Assembly: GCA_029863125.1 (NCBI GenBank)
Contig: JAOTWB010000021.1
Location: 1 to 42,143 of the forward strand
DNA: 42,143 nt
DNA from: Gammaproteobacteria bacterium
GTDB taxonomy: Bacteria > Pseudomonadota > Gammaproteobacteria > Steroidobacterales > Woeseiaceae
Direction: 5' to 3'
This document shows positions 1-8,600 of the stretch, piece by piece. The notes beneath the pieces were generated by a model. The model had not been told where the DNA came from. It searched no databases and saw only the letters and a program-made list of their open reading frames with translations. How positions within the stretch are numbered: position 1 is the first letter of the stretch; each line of letters begins with the position of its first letter. The position numbers were made by a program, and so were the translations under genes.

Positions 1-1249
1 TCAGCGTGAGCGGTACGGTAACGAAACTGAAAATCGGCACGGCGACGAGGTTGACCGGCACTGCAAGAAAAGCGATGCGGTCAAACAGCATCACTGTCAG
101 CGGCATTAGTCCAAACAGCAGGAATAGCTGCATCGTGAAGAGCTGACGAATCGCATTCGCTATCCGGCGAACGACAGATCGCGTCGTCGAAATGCTCCTG
201 CGGCTCCGGGCAAGCCAGAGCAGCACGACGACGGCCGAGAACGACAGATTGAAACCAGGCGTCATGGTGGCTACCGGGTCCAGGATAAAGATGCCGAGCG
301 CCGCAGTCGCGATGGTTGCAAAAGGATCGATCTGTCGGCGACGGACAAACGCGAGGGCCGCAACGAGCAGCATTAACGACGCGCGTTCGGCAGGCACCGC
401 CAGCCCGGACACGACGGCATAAGCCGCGGCAGCGAGAACAGCAAACGCTATTGCAGCGACATGGGCGTTGCGCGTCATTCGCAGCACGCCGAGCAGAATC
501 CTTAGAAAAAGAAATGCAACCGTTGCGGCCAGGCCGATATGCAGGCCCGAAATTGCCATGAGATGGCTCGTGCCTGTTGCGGCGTAGTTATCCCACTGTA
601 CGCGCGAAATCCGATGCCGCGCCCCAACGCCAACGGCGGCCAGCACGGCCGCCGCTTCGGGTGACCCGGCCGCCCCGTCTGCGCGGGCAAGAAACTCGCG
701 TCGATACGAGTCGACCGCGCTTTCTCTGCCCGTCTCAAGGCGGCGATTACGTTTGCCGTTCACCACGTAGCCCGTCGCCTGTATCTTCTGCCGAAACAGC
801 CACGCCTCGGCATCAAACCCGCCAGGGTTGCTGAAGCCGCGTGGCGGCCGCAGGCGCAGCTCAAATTCCCAGACCTCACCGATGCCCGGCACGAGCGGCG
901 GCTCGAACCAGCTCACTTTCGAACGGGCCGGCAGTCGCTGGTCGCCGAGCGGCTCGATCAGCAGCACGACCGCACTGCCCGTCACTTTTGGGAAATCGAC
1001 GATTCGCACCCGGGTCAGCAGGCTGTCGTTTGCGAATCGGGCCTCGAGCCGACCGTCGACGATTTCCTGCCCTGCCAGCATGAATAGCGTGAATCCGAGG
1101 CAGGCGTACCCCGCATACCGGATGCGTCGGCCGGCGATTGCCGCGATAGATGCAACCAACAACAGCTTGCAGAGGTCGGAGCTTATCGGCAACCTGCTAA
1201 GCTGCGCCGCATAGCCACCGGCAATCATCAGGAGGCAGGCCCTGATCAT
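1..1249 (-). CDS. comEC: ComEC/Rec2 family DNA-uptake channel, N-terminal part (runs off window start)
   Basis: Reading the minus strand from the ATG at 1249 gives an open frame of 416 codons that leaves the window without a stop, so the C-terminal part, including any beta-lactamase-like domain, is outside. Visible are two or three N-terminal membrane segments (about residues 1-60), a soluble DUF4131-type stretch (about 65-165) with the PPRGFSNPGGFD motif, and the competence domain starting with GTSHLMAISGLHIGL (about 226-240), the hallmark of ComEC, followed by hydrophobic helices. The family forms the inner-membrane channel that passes single-stranded DNA in transformation. No strong ribosome site precedes the ATG; an in-frame ATG at 1228 is an alternative start. 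It is divergent from the DUF2062 gene, a neighbourhood common in gammaproteobacteria (lol genes, DUF2062, comEC). The family call is firm; competence of the organism is not shown. Confidence 0.9.
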   Translation of the reverse strand, partial: MIRACLLMIAGGYAAQLSRLPISSDLCKLLLVASIAAIAGRRIRYAGYACLGFTLFMLAGQEIVDGRLEARFANDSLLTRVRIVDFPKVTGSAVVLLIEPLGDQRLPARSKVSWFEPPLVPGIGEVWEFELRLRPPRGFSNPGGFDAEAWLFRQKIQATGYVVNGKRNRRLETGRESAVDSYRREFLARADGAAGSPEAAAVLAAVGVGARHRISRVQWDNYAATGTSHLMAISGLHIGLAATVAFLFLRILLGVLRMTRNAHVAAIAFAVLAAAAYAVVSGLAVPAERASLMLLVAALAFVRRRQIDPFATIATAALGIFILDPVATMTPGFNLSFSAVVVLLWLARSRRSISTTRSVVRRIANAIRQLFTMQLFLLFGLMPLTVMLFDRIAFLAVPVNLVAVPIFSFVTVPLTL

Positions 1250-1302
1250 GAGTGGTTGTAGTCACTTATTGGCAGTCACTATGGAAACCGGATCGCCGCT
1301 CG

Positions 1303-1833
1303 ATGCCAAGACGCTTTTTTCGGAAATTTGCCTTCAAACGCCATCACATGAGCGAGCAGTGGTTCATGACGCCGTTCCGTCACCTGCTGCACGATACGCG
1401 CCTGTGGGGCATTCGACGGCGCTGGGTCGTGCCCGCGTTCGCGACGGGGCTGTTTGTCGCGTTCCTGCCGTTTCCCGGACATATGTTGATCGGCGCACTG
1501 AGCGCGCTGGCGCTGCGCGTTAACATCCCCGTCGCGGCCTTGTCGACGTGGGCCAGTAACCCGCTGACCATCGGGCCGATGTATTACTTCGCCTATCGCC
1601 TGGGCGTCAATATCCTGAATACGCCGCCGCAGCCATTCGAGATGGAGCTATCCCTCGACTGGATGACGCACACGTTTGTCAACATCTGGCAGCCGATGCT
1701 CCTGGGGAGCGTGCTGCTGGGAAGCATGGCCGCGCTCGTCGGCTATGTCGTGCTGGATCTTCTCTGGCGGCTGTCGCTCAGCAATTACAAGACACGCAAA
1801 CAAATGCTGCGGCGCGACAAGGAATCAGACTGA
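1303..1833 (+). CDS. DUF2062 domain membrane protein
   Basis: A 176-residue protein of the DUF2062 family. After a basic N-terminus (MPRRFFRKF, typical of the family start) comes LLHDTRLWGIRRR, then three hydrophobic segments: one around FATGLFVAFLPFPGHMLIG, one around the ASNPLTIGPMYYFAYRLG region, and a last one near the C-terminus (LLGSVLLGSMAALVGYVVL). The frame could start as early as 1252, but the ATG at 1303 matches the usual family start and avoids running into the comEC start region. The family has no established biochemical function. The gene ends inside the last codons of convergent lolD (9-base overlap). Its position beside comEC and lol genes is conserved in many gammaproteobacteria, which does not by itself reveal its role. 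Confidence 0.85.
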   Translation: MPRRFFRKFAFKRHHMSEQWFMTPFRHLLHDTRLWGIRRRWVVPAFATGLFVAFLPFPGHMLIGALSALALRVNIPVAALSTWASNPLTIGPMYYFAYRLGVNILNTPPQPFEMELSLDWMTHTFVNIWQPMLLGSVLLGSMAALVGYVVLDLLWRLSLSNYKTRKQMLRRDKESD

Positions 1834-2529
1834 CTCGCGCAGCACGCCGTCTTCGAGGACGAGAATTCGATCCATGCGTTCCGCGATTGAATGATCATGC
1901 GTGACGATCACGAGGCTCGTCTTCAGTTCCTCGTTGAGTTCCAGCATCAGCTTGAGAACGTGTTCGCCGTTCCCGGAGTCCAGGTTTCCCGTCGGCTCGT
2001 CCGCCAGCACGAGCTGCGGCCGGGTTATGAGTGCGCGCGCGACCGCGGCGCGTTGACGTTCGCCACCCGAGAGTTCGCCCGGCTTGTGCGTCAGGCGCTC
2101 GCCAAGGCCAACTCGCCCCAGGAGCTCGCCGGCCTGCTGCAAAGCCGCAGTCTTGGCTACGCGACGTATCAGGAGCGGCATCGCAACATTCTCTGCCGCC
2201 GTGAACTCGGGCAGCAGGTGGTGAAACTGATAGATGAAACCGATATAGCGATTGCGAAGGTCGCCTTTCGCTGCCTCGCCGATGCCCTGCATTCGCTCGC
2301 CGTTGACTAGCACTTCGCCTTCGCTCGGCTCGTCGAGACCGCCCATGATTTGCAGCAGCGTCGTCTTGCCCGAGCCCGAGGCACCAACGATGGCCAATCG
2401 CTCTGCCGGCTGCACCGCCAGGTTCACCCCACGCAGCACTTCCAGGGTCGACGTGCCCTCCCGGAAACGTCGCACAACGCCGCGGCACTCAAGGACCGCG
2501 TGCTCAGGGCCGATCGCAGGTTCAGTCAT
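1825..2529 (-). CDS. lolD: Lipoprotein-releasing ABC transporter ATP-binding protein LolD
   Basis: A 234-residue ABC ATPase that powers release of outer-membrane lipoproteins from the inner membrane to the carrier LolA. All nucleotide-binding elements are intact: Walker A GASGSGKTT (about 49-57), a Q-loop at Q101 followed by FHHLLPEFTAAEN, which is typical of LolD/MacB-type ATPases, the signature LSGGERQ (153-159), Walker B LVLADE (173-178) and a switch His in IVTHDH. The length matches E. coli LolD. The start overlaps the stop of the upstream permease by 8 bases, so translation is probably coupled. It is the last gene of a three-gene operon with two LolC/E-type permeases. In E. coli lolD lies between lolC and lolE; here it is at the end. 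Confidence 0.95.
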   Translation of the reverse strand: MTEPAIGPEHAVLECRGVVRRFREGTSTLEVLRGVNLAVQPAERLAIVGASGSGKTTLLQIMGGLDEPSEGEVLVNGERMQGIGEAAKGDLRNRYIGFIYQFHHLLPEFTAAENVAMPLLIRRVAKTAALQQAGELLGRVGLGERLTHKPGELSGGERQRAAVARALITRPQLVLADEPTGNLDSGNGEHVLKLMLELNEELKTSLVIVTHDHSIAERMDRILVLEDGVLRESV

Positions 2530-3769
2530 ATCTCAATGCCTCCGCCGGGGCCGTCCTGGCGGCAACCCAGGCCGGATACAGGGTGGAAATCAATGCCAGG
2601 ACCAGCGCCATCGCGGCAATCCTCGATACGTCCCCATAGCGCAGCTCGGACGGCAGGTCGCTGATGAAGTACACGTCGGCAGCGAGAAACTTGATACCGA
2701 ATGCGGACTCCAGAAACCCGACGATCGTTTCCAGGTTCAGGGCCAGCAGGACGCCGAGCAAGACACCGGCCGCCGTACCGAGTACACCGACGATACTGCC
2801 CTGCGTGACAAATATCCGCAGTATGCTCGATGGCCGGGCACCGATCGTGCGCAGAATCGCGATATCCGACTGCTTGTCCTTCACGACCATGACGAGTGTC
2901 GAGACGATATTGAAGGCCGCGACAGCTATGACCATCAGCAGGATCACGAACAGTATCGACTTCGTAATCTGGATCGAGCGAAAAAAATTGACGTGCCGTC
3001 GGGTCCAGTCGCTCACGAGCACGAGTGCCCCGTGCGCAAGCGCGACTTCGCGCACAATGGCCGGTGCCTCATAAATTTCGGTAACGGCGAGTCGCACGCC
3101 GGTTACCGTTCCCCTCTTGCGATACAGCTTTTGTGCATCGCTGATATTGATAAATGCCAGGCGTCGGTCGAACTCATACATGCCCACACGATAGAGCCCG
3201 CTGACCGTGAAGCGCTTCGTTCTCGGAATAACGCCGGCCGGCGTCACCCTGCCCTGTGCCAGCGTCACGGTAACTTTGTCGCCCAGGTTGACCCGCAGCG
3301 AATTGGCCAGCTCGACGCCGAGTACGATATTAAATGTTCCCGGCCTGAGGTCGTCCAGATGTCCTGCTCGCATGACGCCGCCCACACCGGAGACGGCGTC
3401 CTCCAGCCGCGGCTCTATGCCACGCAGCTCAGCCCCGCTGAGTTCATTCTCGAAAACCAGCAGCGCCTGGCCGTTGACGTAGGGAGCGACCGCTCGAACC
3501 CGCGGATTTTTCCGGGCCGTTTCGATCAAGGCGGTCGAACCTGCAAGCTCACCGTCAACGCCTTCGATGCTGGCATGCGCCGTCATCGCGAGCAGCCTGT
3601 CCTTCAGCTCGCGCTCGAATCCGTTCACTACCGACATCACGACGATCAATACGGTGACGGCAATTGCAATGCCCAGCATCGATATGGCCGAGATGATTGA
3701 GACGAACTTGTTGCTGCTGCGTGAACGCACGTAGCGGCCGCCAATCCAGGTTTCGAATCGTCTACCCAT
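2522..3769 (-). CDS. lolC: Lipoprotein-releasing permease, hook-bearing (LolC-type) subunit
   Basis: A 415-residue MacB/FtsX-fold permease: an N-terminal transmembrane helix (about 23-47, ending SVVNGFERE), a large periplasmic domain, then three helices in the last third, ending ALRYD. Around residues 172-185 the periplasmic domain carries RVTPAGVIPRTKR. This closely resembles the proline-containing hook loop of E. coli LolC (FTPMGRIPSQR), which binds LolA. In contrast its second membrane helix (AFNIVSTLVMVVKDK) and DVYFISDLPSEL segment look more like LolE. I use the ATG at 3769, five bases after the upstream stop, because the reading frame upstream of it lies inside the preceding gene. It likely pairs with the neighbouring hookless subunit and LolD. 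The symbol follows the hook; many annotators would write LolC/E family. Confidence 0.85.
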   Translation of the reverse strand: MGRRFETWIGGRYVRSRSSNKFVSIISAISMLGIAIAVTVLIVVMSVVNGFERELKDRLLAMTAHASIEGVDGELAGSTALIETARKNPRVRAVAPYVNGQALLVFENELSGAELRGIEPRLEDAVSGVGGVMRAGHLDDLRPGTFNIVLGVELANSLRVNLGDKVTVTLAQGRVTPAGVIPRTKRFTVSGLYRVGMYEFDRRLAFINISDAQKLYRKRGTVTGVRLAVTEIYEAPAIVREVALAHGALVLVSDWTRRHVNFFRSIQITKSILFVILLMVIAVAAFNIVSTLVMVVKDKQSDIAILRTIGARPSSILRIFVTQGSIVGVLGTAAGVLLGVLLALNLETIVGFLESAFGIKFLAADVYFISDLPSELRYGDVSRIAAMALVLALISTLYPAWVAARTAPAEALRYD

Positions 3770-3774
3770 GCGAC

Positions 3775-5019
3775 CTATTCGTACCGCAGCGCCGCGGCCG
3801 GATTCACGAGCGCCGCTCGGCGCGCCGGATACAACGTCGCCAGCGATGTAAGTACAAACGCCGATACCGAAATAATCGCGACGTCCTGCCATTCGAGTTC
3901 GGACGGTATGCGCGTCACGTAGTAAACGTCACCCGGCATGATCTGGAAACCCAGGGACTGCTCCAAGAAAGGCACGATGACCGGCACATTGAAGGCGAGC
4001 GCAATGCCGAGGAACACACCGATCAGCACACCCGCCCAGCCAATCATGGCGCCTTGCACAAAGAAAATGCGTACGACGCCATTCGGCCCCATGCCCAGTG
4101 TTCGGAGCACCGCAATGTCCGTCGTTTTGTCGGTTACGACCATGACGAGGCTTGCCACGATATTGAAAGCGGCAACGCCGATGATCAGGGACAGAATGAG
4201 CGACATCATCATCTTTTCGAGGCGAATTGCGCGAAAGTAGCTGCCGTTCTCGATCGTCCAGTCGCTGCTGTGGACCTTATCGCCGAGTCGCGTCTGCAGT
4301 GCACGCGAGATCGCGGGCGCCTGCATGACATCGTCGGCTCGGAAACGAACGGCGCTAACAGCCGTACCCATATCCTGAATCGCCGCTGCATCATTGATAT
4401 GGACGAGCGCGAGTACCGCATCGTGGTCCTGCAGTCCTGCTTCGAAGACGCCACGCAAAACGAATCGCTCGAGTACGGGTTCCAGGGTTCCGTCGCCGAC
4501 AGGACGCGGAATCAGGAGCACCACGCCATCGCCGATCCGGGCGCCCAGGTCGTAGGCCAGAATTCTCCCGAGAATAATGCTGCGACTGCCAGCCTTGAGG
4601 GCGTCGAGCCCCCCCTCGACCATGTTGATCATCGCACCCGACAGCGGCTTTTCGTACAGCGAGTCGACGCCGTGTACGATGACCGCGTACAGCTCGAGTC
4701 CTGACTGGATCATGCCTTCCATCTGCACGATCGGCGCGGCTGCCGCTACACCCGGTTCCGCACTGACCTCGTCGACGAGCGTCCGCCAGTCCTCCGTAAC
4801 GCCATCGGCCCCGGTTATCGAACCGTGTGCGGACATGCTCAGGAGTCGGCCGCGCAGTTCGCCTTCGAAGCCGTTCATGACCGAAAGTATGACGATGAGC
4901 GCGGCAACGCCGAGCGCGATCCCGAGGAGGGATATCAACGTAATAAAGGATACGAATCGGGTGCGCCGCTTGGCCCGGAGGTAGCGCAGCCCGACGAACA
5001 GTTCGACAGGGTTGGTCAT
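3775..5019 (-). CDS. lolE: Lipoprotein-releasing permease, hookless (LolE-type) subunit
   Basis: A 414-residue paralogue of the next gene, with the same topology: one N-terminal helix (about 24-48, SVMNGFEGE), a periplasmic domain and three C-terminal helices ending ALRYE. The place of the LolA-binding hook (about 169-184) holds PRPVGDGTLEPV, without the FTP...IP pattern, as in E. coli LolE. The DMGTAVSAVRFRADDV segment also matches LolE (DMGSSVSG). Its second helix region (AIRLEKMMMSLILSL) resembles LolC instead, so the two genes mix family features. It is the first gene of the operon; the start ATG is at 5019, facing a 227-base divergent spacer. It acts in the inner membrane with LolD. Confidence in the exporter role is high, less so in the C-versus-E label. 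Confidence 0.85.
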   Translation of the reverse strand: MTNPVELFVGLRYLRAKRRTRFVSFITLISLLGIALGVAALIVILSVMNGFEGELRGRLLSMSAHGSITGADGVTEDWRTLVDEVSAEPGVAAAAPIVQMEGMIQSGLELYAVIVHGVDSLYEKPLSGAMINMVEGGLDALKAGSRSIILGRILAYDLGARIGDGVVLLIPRPVGDGTLEPVLERFVLRGVFEAGLQDHDAVLALVHINDAAAIQDMGTAVSAVRFRADDVMQAPAISRALQTRLGDKVHSSDWTIENGSYFRAIRLEKMMMSLILSLIIGVAAFNIVASLVMVVTDKTTDIAVLRTLGMGPNGVVRIFFVQGAMIGWAGVLIGVFLGIALAFNVPVIVPFLEQSLGFQIMPGDVYYVTRIPSELEWQDVAIISVSAFVLTSLATLYPARRAALVNPAAALRYE

Positions 5020-5075
5020 CGGCTCGCATTAAACCACATTCATGGCGCGGCGACTTTCCGTTTCGGCGGTCGTAT

Positions 5076-5118
5076 CCTGTCCCGCAAGTTCGTGCGGATT
5101 CAGTGCCTGCGGGACAGG
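5076..5118. repeat. 11-bp perfect inverted repeat in divergent spacer
   Basis: CCTGTCCCGCA at 5076-5086 is the exact reverse complement of TGCGGGACAGG at 5108-5118, separated by 21 bases. It lies in the 227-base spacer between the divergent lolE-type gene and the small secreted-protein gene at 5247. No T-tract follows either arm, so it does not look like an intrinsic terminator. It could be a protein-binding dyad or an RNA hairpin in the lol leader. The rest of the spacer holds only the promoter-like box listed separately. Confidence 0.6.
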
Positions 5119-5209
5119 GCACCGGTGGTTTGTGACACAGTTCGCATATACGGGGCCCGGACCCGTGTAAAAACCTTAAAGATCAATTGTTTTTTGGTCC
5201 GGCGAGCAA

Positions 5210-5218
5210 TGCTATAGT
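5210..5218 (+). promoter_or_regulatory. Extended -10 promoter box for the gene at 5247
   Basis: TGCTATAGT at 5210-5218 fits an extended -10 element (TGn followed by TATAAT, one mismatch). A T-rich run lies upstream (TTGTTTTTTGG from 5187); the TTGTTT at 5187-5192 is 20 bases from the -10, too far for a standard -35. Extended -10 promoters tolerate a weak -35. Transcription would start near 5225, leaving a leader of about 22 bases with a GGGAG ribosome site at 5234-5238. Confidence 0.5.
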
Positions 5219-5246
5219 CTCCGGATCGACCTTGGGAGTACGACCT

Positions 5247-5522
5247 ATGGCCAGACTTCGCATCGCGACACTGATCGCCCTGTTCCTGACCCTGTTCGGC
5301 GCGGCACAGGCCGACACGCTGCAGATGGAAGGCATTTCCGCCGGATCCGGCGATGTGCGTCCGACTCGTGGCATGACGCAGGCCCGGGTCGAGTCCAGGT
5401 TCGGCAGTCCGGTTTCGGTGCGTGCACCGGTCGGCGATCCACCGATTACGCGCTGGGAGTACAGGGACTTCGTCGTGTTTTTCGAATACGACCGCGTCAT
5501 ACACGCCGTCGTCAAACGCTAA
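5247..5522 (+). CDS. Small secreted protein with short BamE/SmpA-like motif
   Basis: A 91-residue protein starting at the ATG at 5247, chosen because GGGAG lies about 8 bases upstream and a clean signal peptide follows (ARLRIATLIALFLTLFGAAQA, cleavage near residue 22 to 23). The mature part is about 68 residues. It contains GMTQARVESRFGSPVSV, which recalls the turn-and-helix segment (G-M-T-x-x-x-V-x-x-x-x-G-x-P) shared by BamE/SmpA-like small periplasmic proteins, followed by WEYRDFVVFFEYDRVIHAVV, likely two beta strands. There is no lipobox cysteine, so it is probably soluble in the periplasm. It forms a single transcription unit: extended -10 box upstream and an intrinsic terminator just downstream. 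I recognise the motif but not a characterised family; the function is unknown. Confidence 0.75.
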   Translation: MARLRIATLIALFLTLFGAAQADTLQMEGISAGSGDVRPTRGMTQARVESRFGSPVSVRAPVGDPPITRWEYRDFVVFFEYDRVIHAVVKR

Positions 5523-5547
5523 CACCCTGCCGACACTATATCGAGAC

Positions 5548-5576
5548 GCCCGGGCCGGAAACGACCCGGGCTTTTT
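5548..5576 (+). terminator. Intrinsic terminator after the small secreted protein gene
   Basis: GCCCGGG (5548-5554), a 10-base loop, CCCGGGC (5565-5571) and five T (5572-5576): a perfect 7-bp GC stem with a T-tract, 25 bases past the stop at 5522. It separates this gene from mfd. Confidence 0.85.
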
Positions 5577-5678
5577 CGTGTCCAAGTGAGGCACACCCGT
5601 TTGATGACCTCTGTGTAATAATCGCGTCCCGCGTTTTTTAACCCTCGAAGCGACGACCCTGGGCGGGCAAGCAAACCG

Positions 5679-8600
5679 TTGAGCACATCATTCCTGATTC
5701 CGGCGCCAATCGCGGTGCCTGCGACTGGCGCGGCCGCCGGCTGGGGGCGGCTGATTGGCGCCAGTGCCTCCCTCGCCGCGGCCGAACTTGCACAGAACGT
5801 CGACCGGCCGGTACTGATGCTGGCCGACGATCCGCGGCACGCGGATCAGCTCGAAGCGGAAATCCGATTCTTCGCCGGACCTGATTTGCCCGTTCTGCAC
5901 TTCGTCGAGTGGGAGACGCTGCCCTGGGACAGCTTCTCGCCGCACCAGGACATCATCTCGCAACGGTTGAGCGTGCTGGCTGCGTTGCCGAACATGCGAA
6001 AGGGCATCGTCGTTGCGGCAGCCAGCGTGCTGCAGCAGCGCCTTCCTCCCCTGGACTACGTGGCCGCCCGCTCTTTGTCTTTATCGACGGGGCAAACCCT
6101 GGACCGCGAGGAATTCACAGATGCACTCATCGCAGCCGGGTACTATCGGGTTCCCCAGGTCTCGGAACACGGTGAGTTCGCGGTCCGAGGTTCGCTGATC
6201 GATCTGTTCCCGATGGGGACGCACACGCCGGTTCGCATCGATTTCTTTGGTGACGAAATCGAATCGCTGCGCCACTTCTCGGAAGTAACCCAGTTGTCCG
6301 GCGAAAAAGTCGCTTCAATCCGGGTCCTGCCGGCCCGCGAAGTGCCGCTTGACGCGGATGCCGTTCACGGCTTTCGTGATCGCTACCGCGAGCGCTTCGA
6401 GGGGCAACCCGGAAAATCGCGCGTGTATCGCGATATTTCGGACGGTATTGCGCACGGCGGCATCGAGTATTACCTGCCGCTTTTTTTCGATTCGACCGCA
6501 ACGCTCCTGGACTATGTGCCGGACGACTGCGTGATCCTGGCACCAGCGGCACTCGAGTCGCTTTTGCAGCAGTTCTGGGCCGAGGCCGGCGAGCGTTTCG
6601 AGCTTTGCAGTCTCGACGTCGAACGTCCGATTCTGAACGTGGAAGAGACCTTCCTTGCGCCGGACTCCGTACCGCAGCGGCTCAAGAGCTTCGCGCACAT
6701 ACGTTACTCCGCCCAGTCGCTCGCCGAAGCGGCGGGAGTCATCAACTTCGACACGCGGCTGCCGCCTGCGATGAAAATCGAAGCCCGATACGAGGATGCC
6801 GCGGCGTCGCTGATGCAGTTCCTGCAGACCTTCGACGGGCGCGTACTGTTTTCAACCGACTCACCGGGCCGCCGCGAGCAGCTGCTGGATCTGCTGGTCG
6901 GGCGCGGCCTCGACCTCGCGCGTATTGACGATTGGCGGGCGTTTACCGGGCTCGCGCGGCGCGTCGGCGTTGCCGTGGCGCCAATCGACAGCGGCGTCCT
7001 GCTGCCCGGCGCCGGTTTCGCCGTTATCAGCGAGCAGCAGTTGTTCGGAGAGCGCACCAGGACGCGCCGGCGCAAACGGCCGTCCGACCGGGACCCCGAG
7101 ACCATCATCCGGCAGCTCAACGACCTCGAACCCGGTTCTCCCGTGGTCCACGAAGAATACGGTGTGGGCCGCTACCTGGGGCTCGAAACGCTGGAAGTCG
7201 GCGGGATCAGCGCAGAGTTCCTGCACCTCGAATATGCCGACGGCGACAAGCTCTACGTCCCGGTCCATGCCCTCGACCTGATTTCCCGCTACACGGGCGC
7301 GTCGCCCGATACTGCGCCGCTGCACCGGCTCGGTAGCGACCAATGGGCAAAAGCCAAGCGCCGCGCAATCAAGAAAATTCGGGACGTCGCTGCAGAGCTG
7401 CTCGATGTTTATGCGCGACGAGCGGCGCGACCGGGATTCAGCTTTCACTGGCCCGAAGTCGAATACCGGACATTCGAGTCCGGCTTTCCTTTCGAACTGA
7501 CCGAAGACCAGGCCGACACGATAGACGATGTACTGGAGGACCTTGCGTCCCACCAGGCCATGGACCGCATCGTCTGCGGCGACGTCGGTTTCGGCAAGAC
7601 GGAAGTGGCCCTGCGGGCGACTTTTGCGGCGATCCACGGTGGCAAGCAGGTTGCCGTGCTGGTTCCGACCACGCTGCTGGCGCAGCAGCATGGCCAAACC
7701 TTCAGAGACCGGTTTGCCGACTGGCCGATACGTGTCGAGGTGCTGTCACGATTTCAATCGGCCAAACAGGTCAGGGATATCGTTGCGGGCCTTCGATCAG
7801 GCACCGTCGATGTCGTGATCGGCACGCACCGTTTGCTGCAGCACACAAAAGATTTTCGCGATATCGGCCTCGTGATCGTTGACGAAGAACACCGTTTCGG
7901 CGTGCGCCACAAGGAGGTTATCAAGTCCCTGCGCAGCGAAGTCGACATACTGACACTGACGGCGACGCCGATTCCGCGAACGCTCAACATGGCGCTTGGG
8001 GGCCTGCGCGAAATGTCCCTCATAACCACGCCGCCGGCTGAACGCCTGGCCGTCAAGACTTTCGTCTCCGAGTGGAACGACGTCATCATACGAGAAGCGT
8101 GTCTGCGTGAAATCAAGCGCGGCGGCCAGGTCTATTTCATTCATAACCGCGTCGAAGACATTGGCCGCATTGCGGAGCGGCTCGCAAAACTGGTACCCGA
8201 AGCCAGCATTCGCGTCGGTCATGGGCAAATGCCCGAACGTGAACTCGAGCAGGTCATGATCGATTTCTACCACCGACGCTTTAACGTATTGTTGTGCACG
8301 ACCATCGTCGAGAGCGGTATTGACGTGCCGACCGCAAACACCATTATTATTAATCGCGCGGATCGTCTTGGCCTTGCGCAGCTACACCAGCTGCGCGGAC
8401 GTGTCGGCCGTTCGCACCACCGCGCGTATGCTTACCTGATCGCGCCCCCTAAAGCTGTAATGACGGCCGACGCGATCAAGCGCCTCGAAGCCATCGACTC
8501 ACTCGAAGATCTGGGCTCCGGCTTCACGCTCGCGACACACGATCTCGAGATTCGCGGCGCCGGCGAACTGCTGGGGGATACGCAGAGCGGGCAGATTCAG

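Noticed and set aside
2252-4704. Long plus-strand open frames (482 and 335 codons) opposite the two lol permease genes
   Set aside because: They are antisense to well-conserved genes, their protein sequences are rich in Arg, His and Gln with no motif, and they arise from the GC-rich codon bias of the real genes.
5601-5621. TTGATG and TAATAA as a possible mfd promoter
   Set aside because: The spacing of nine bases is far too short for a sigma-70 promoter.
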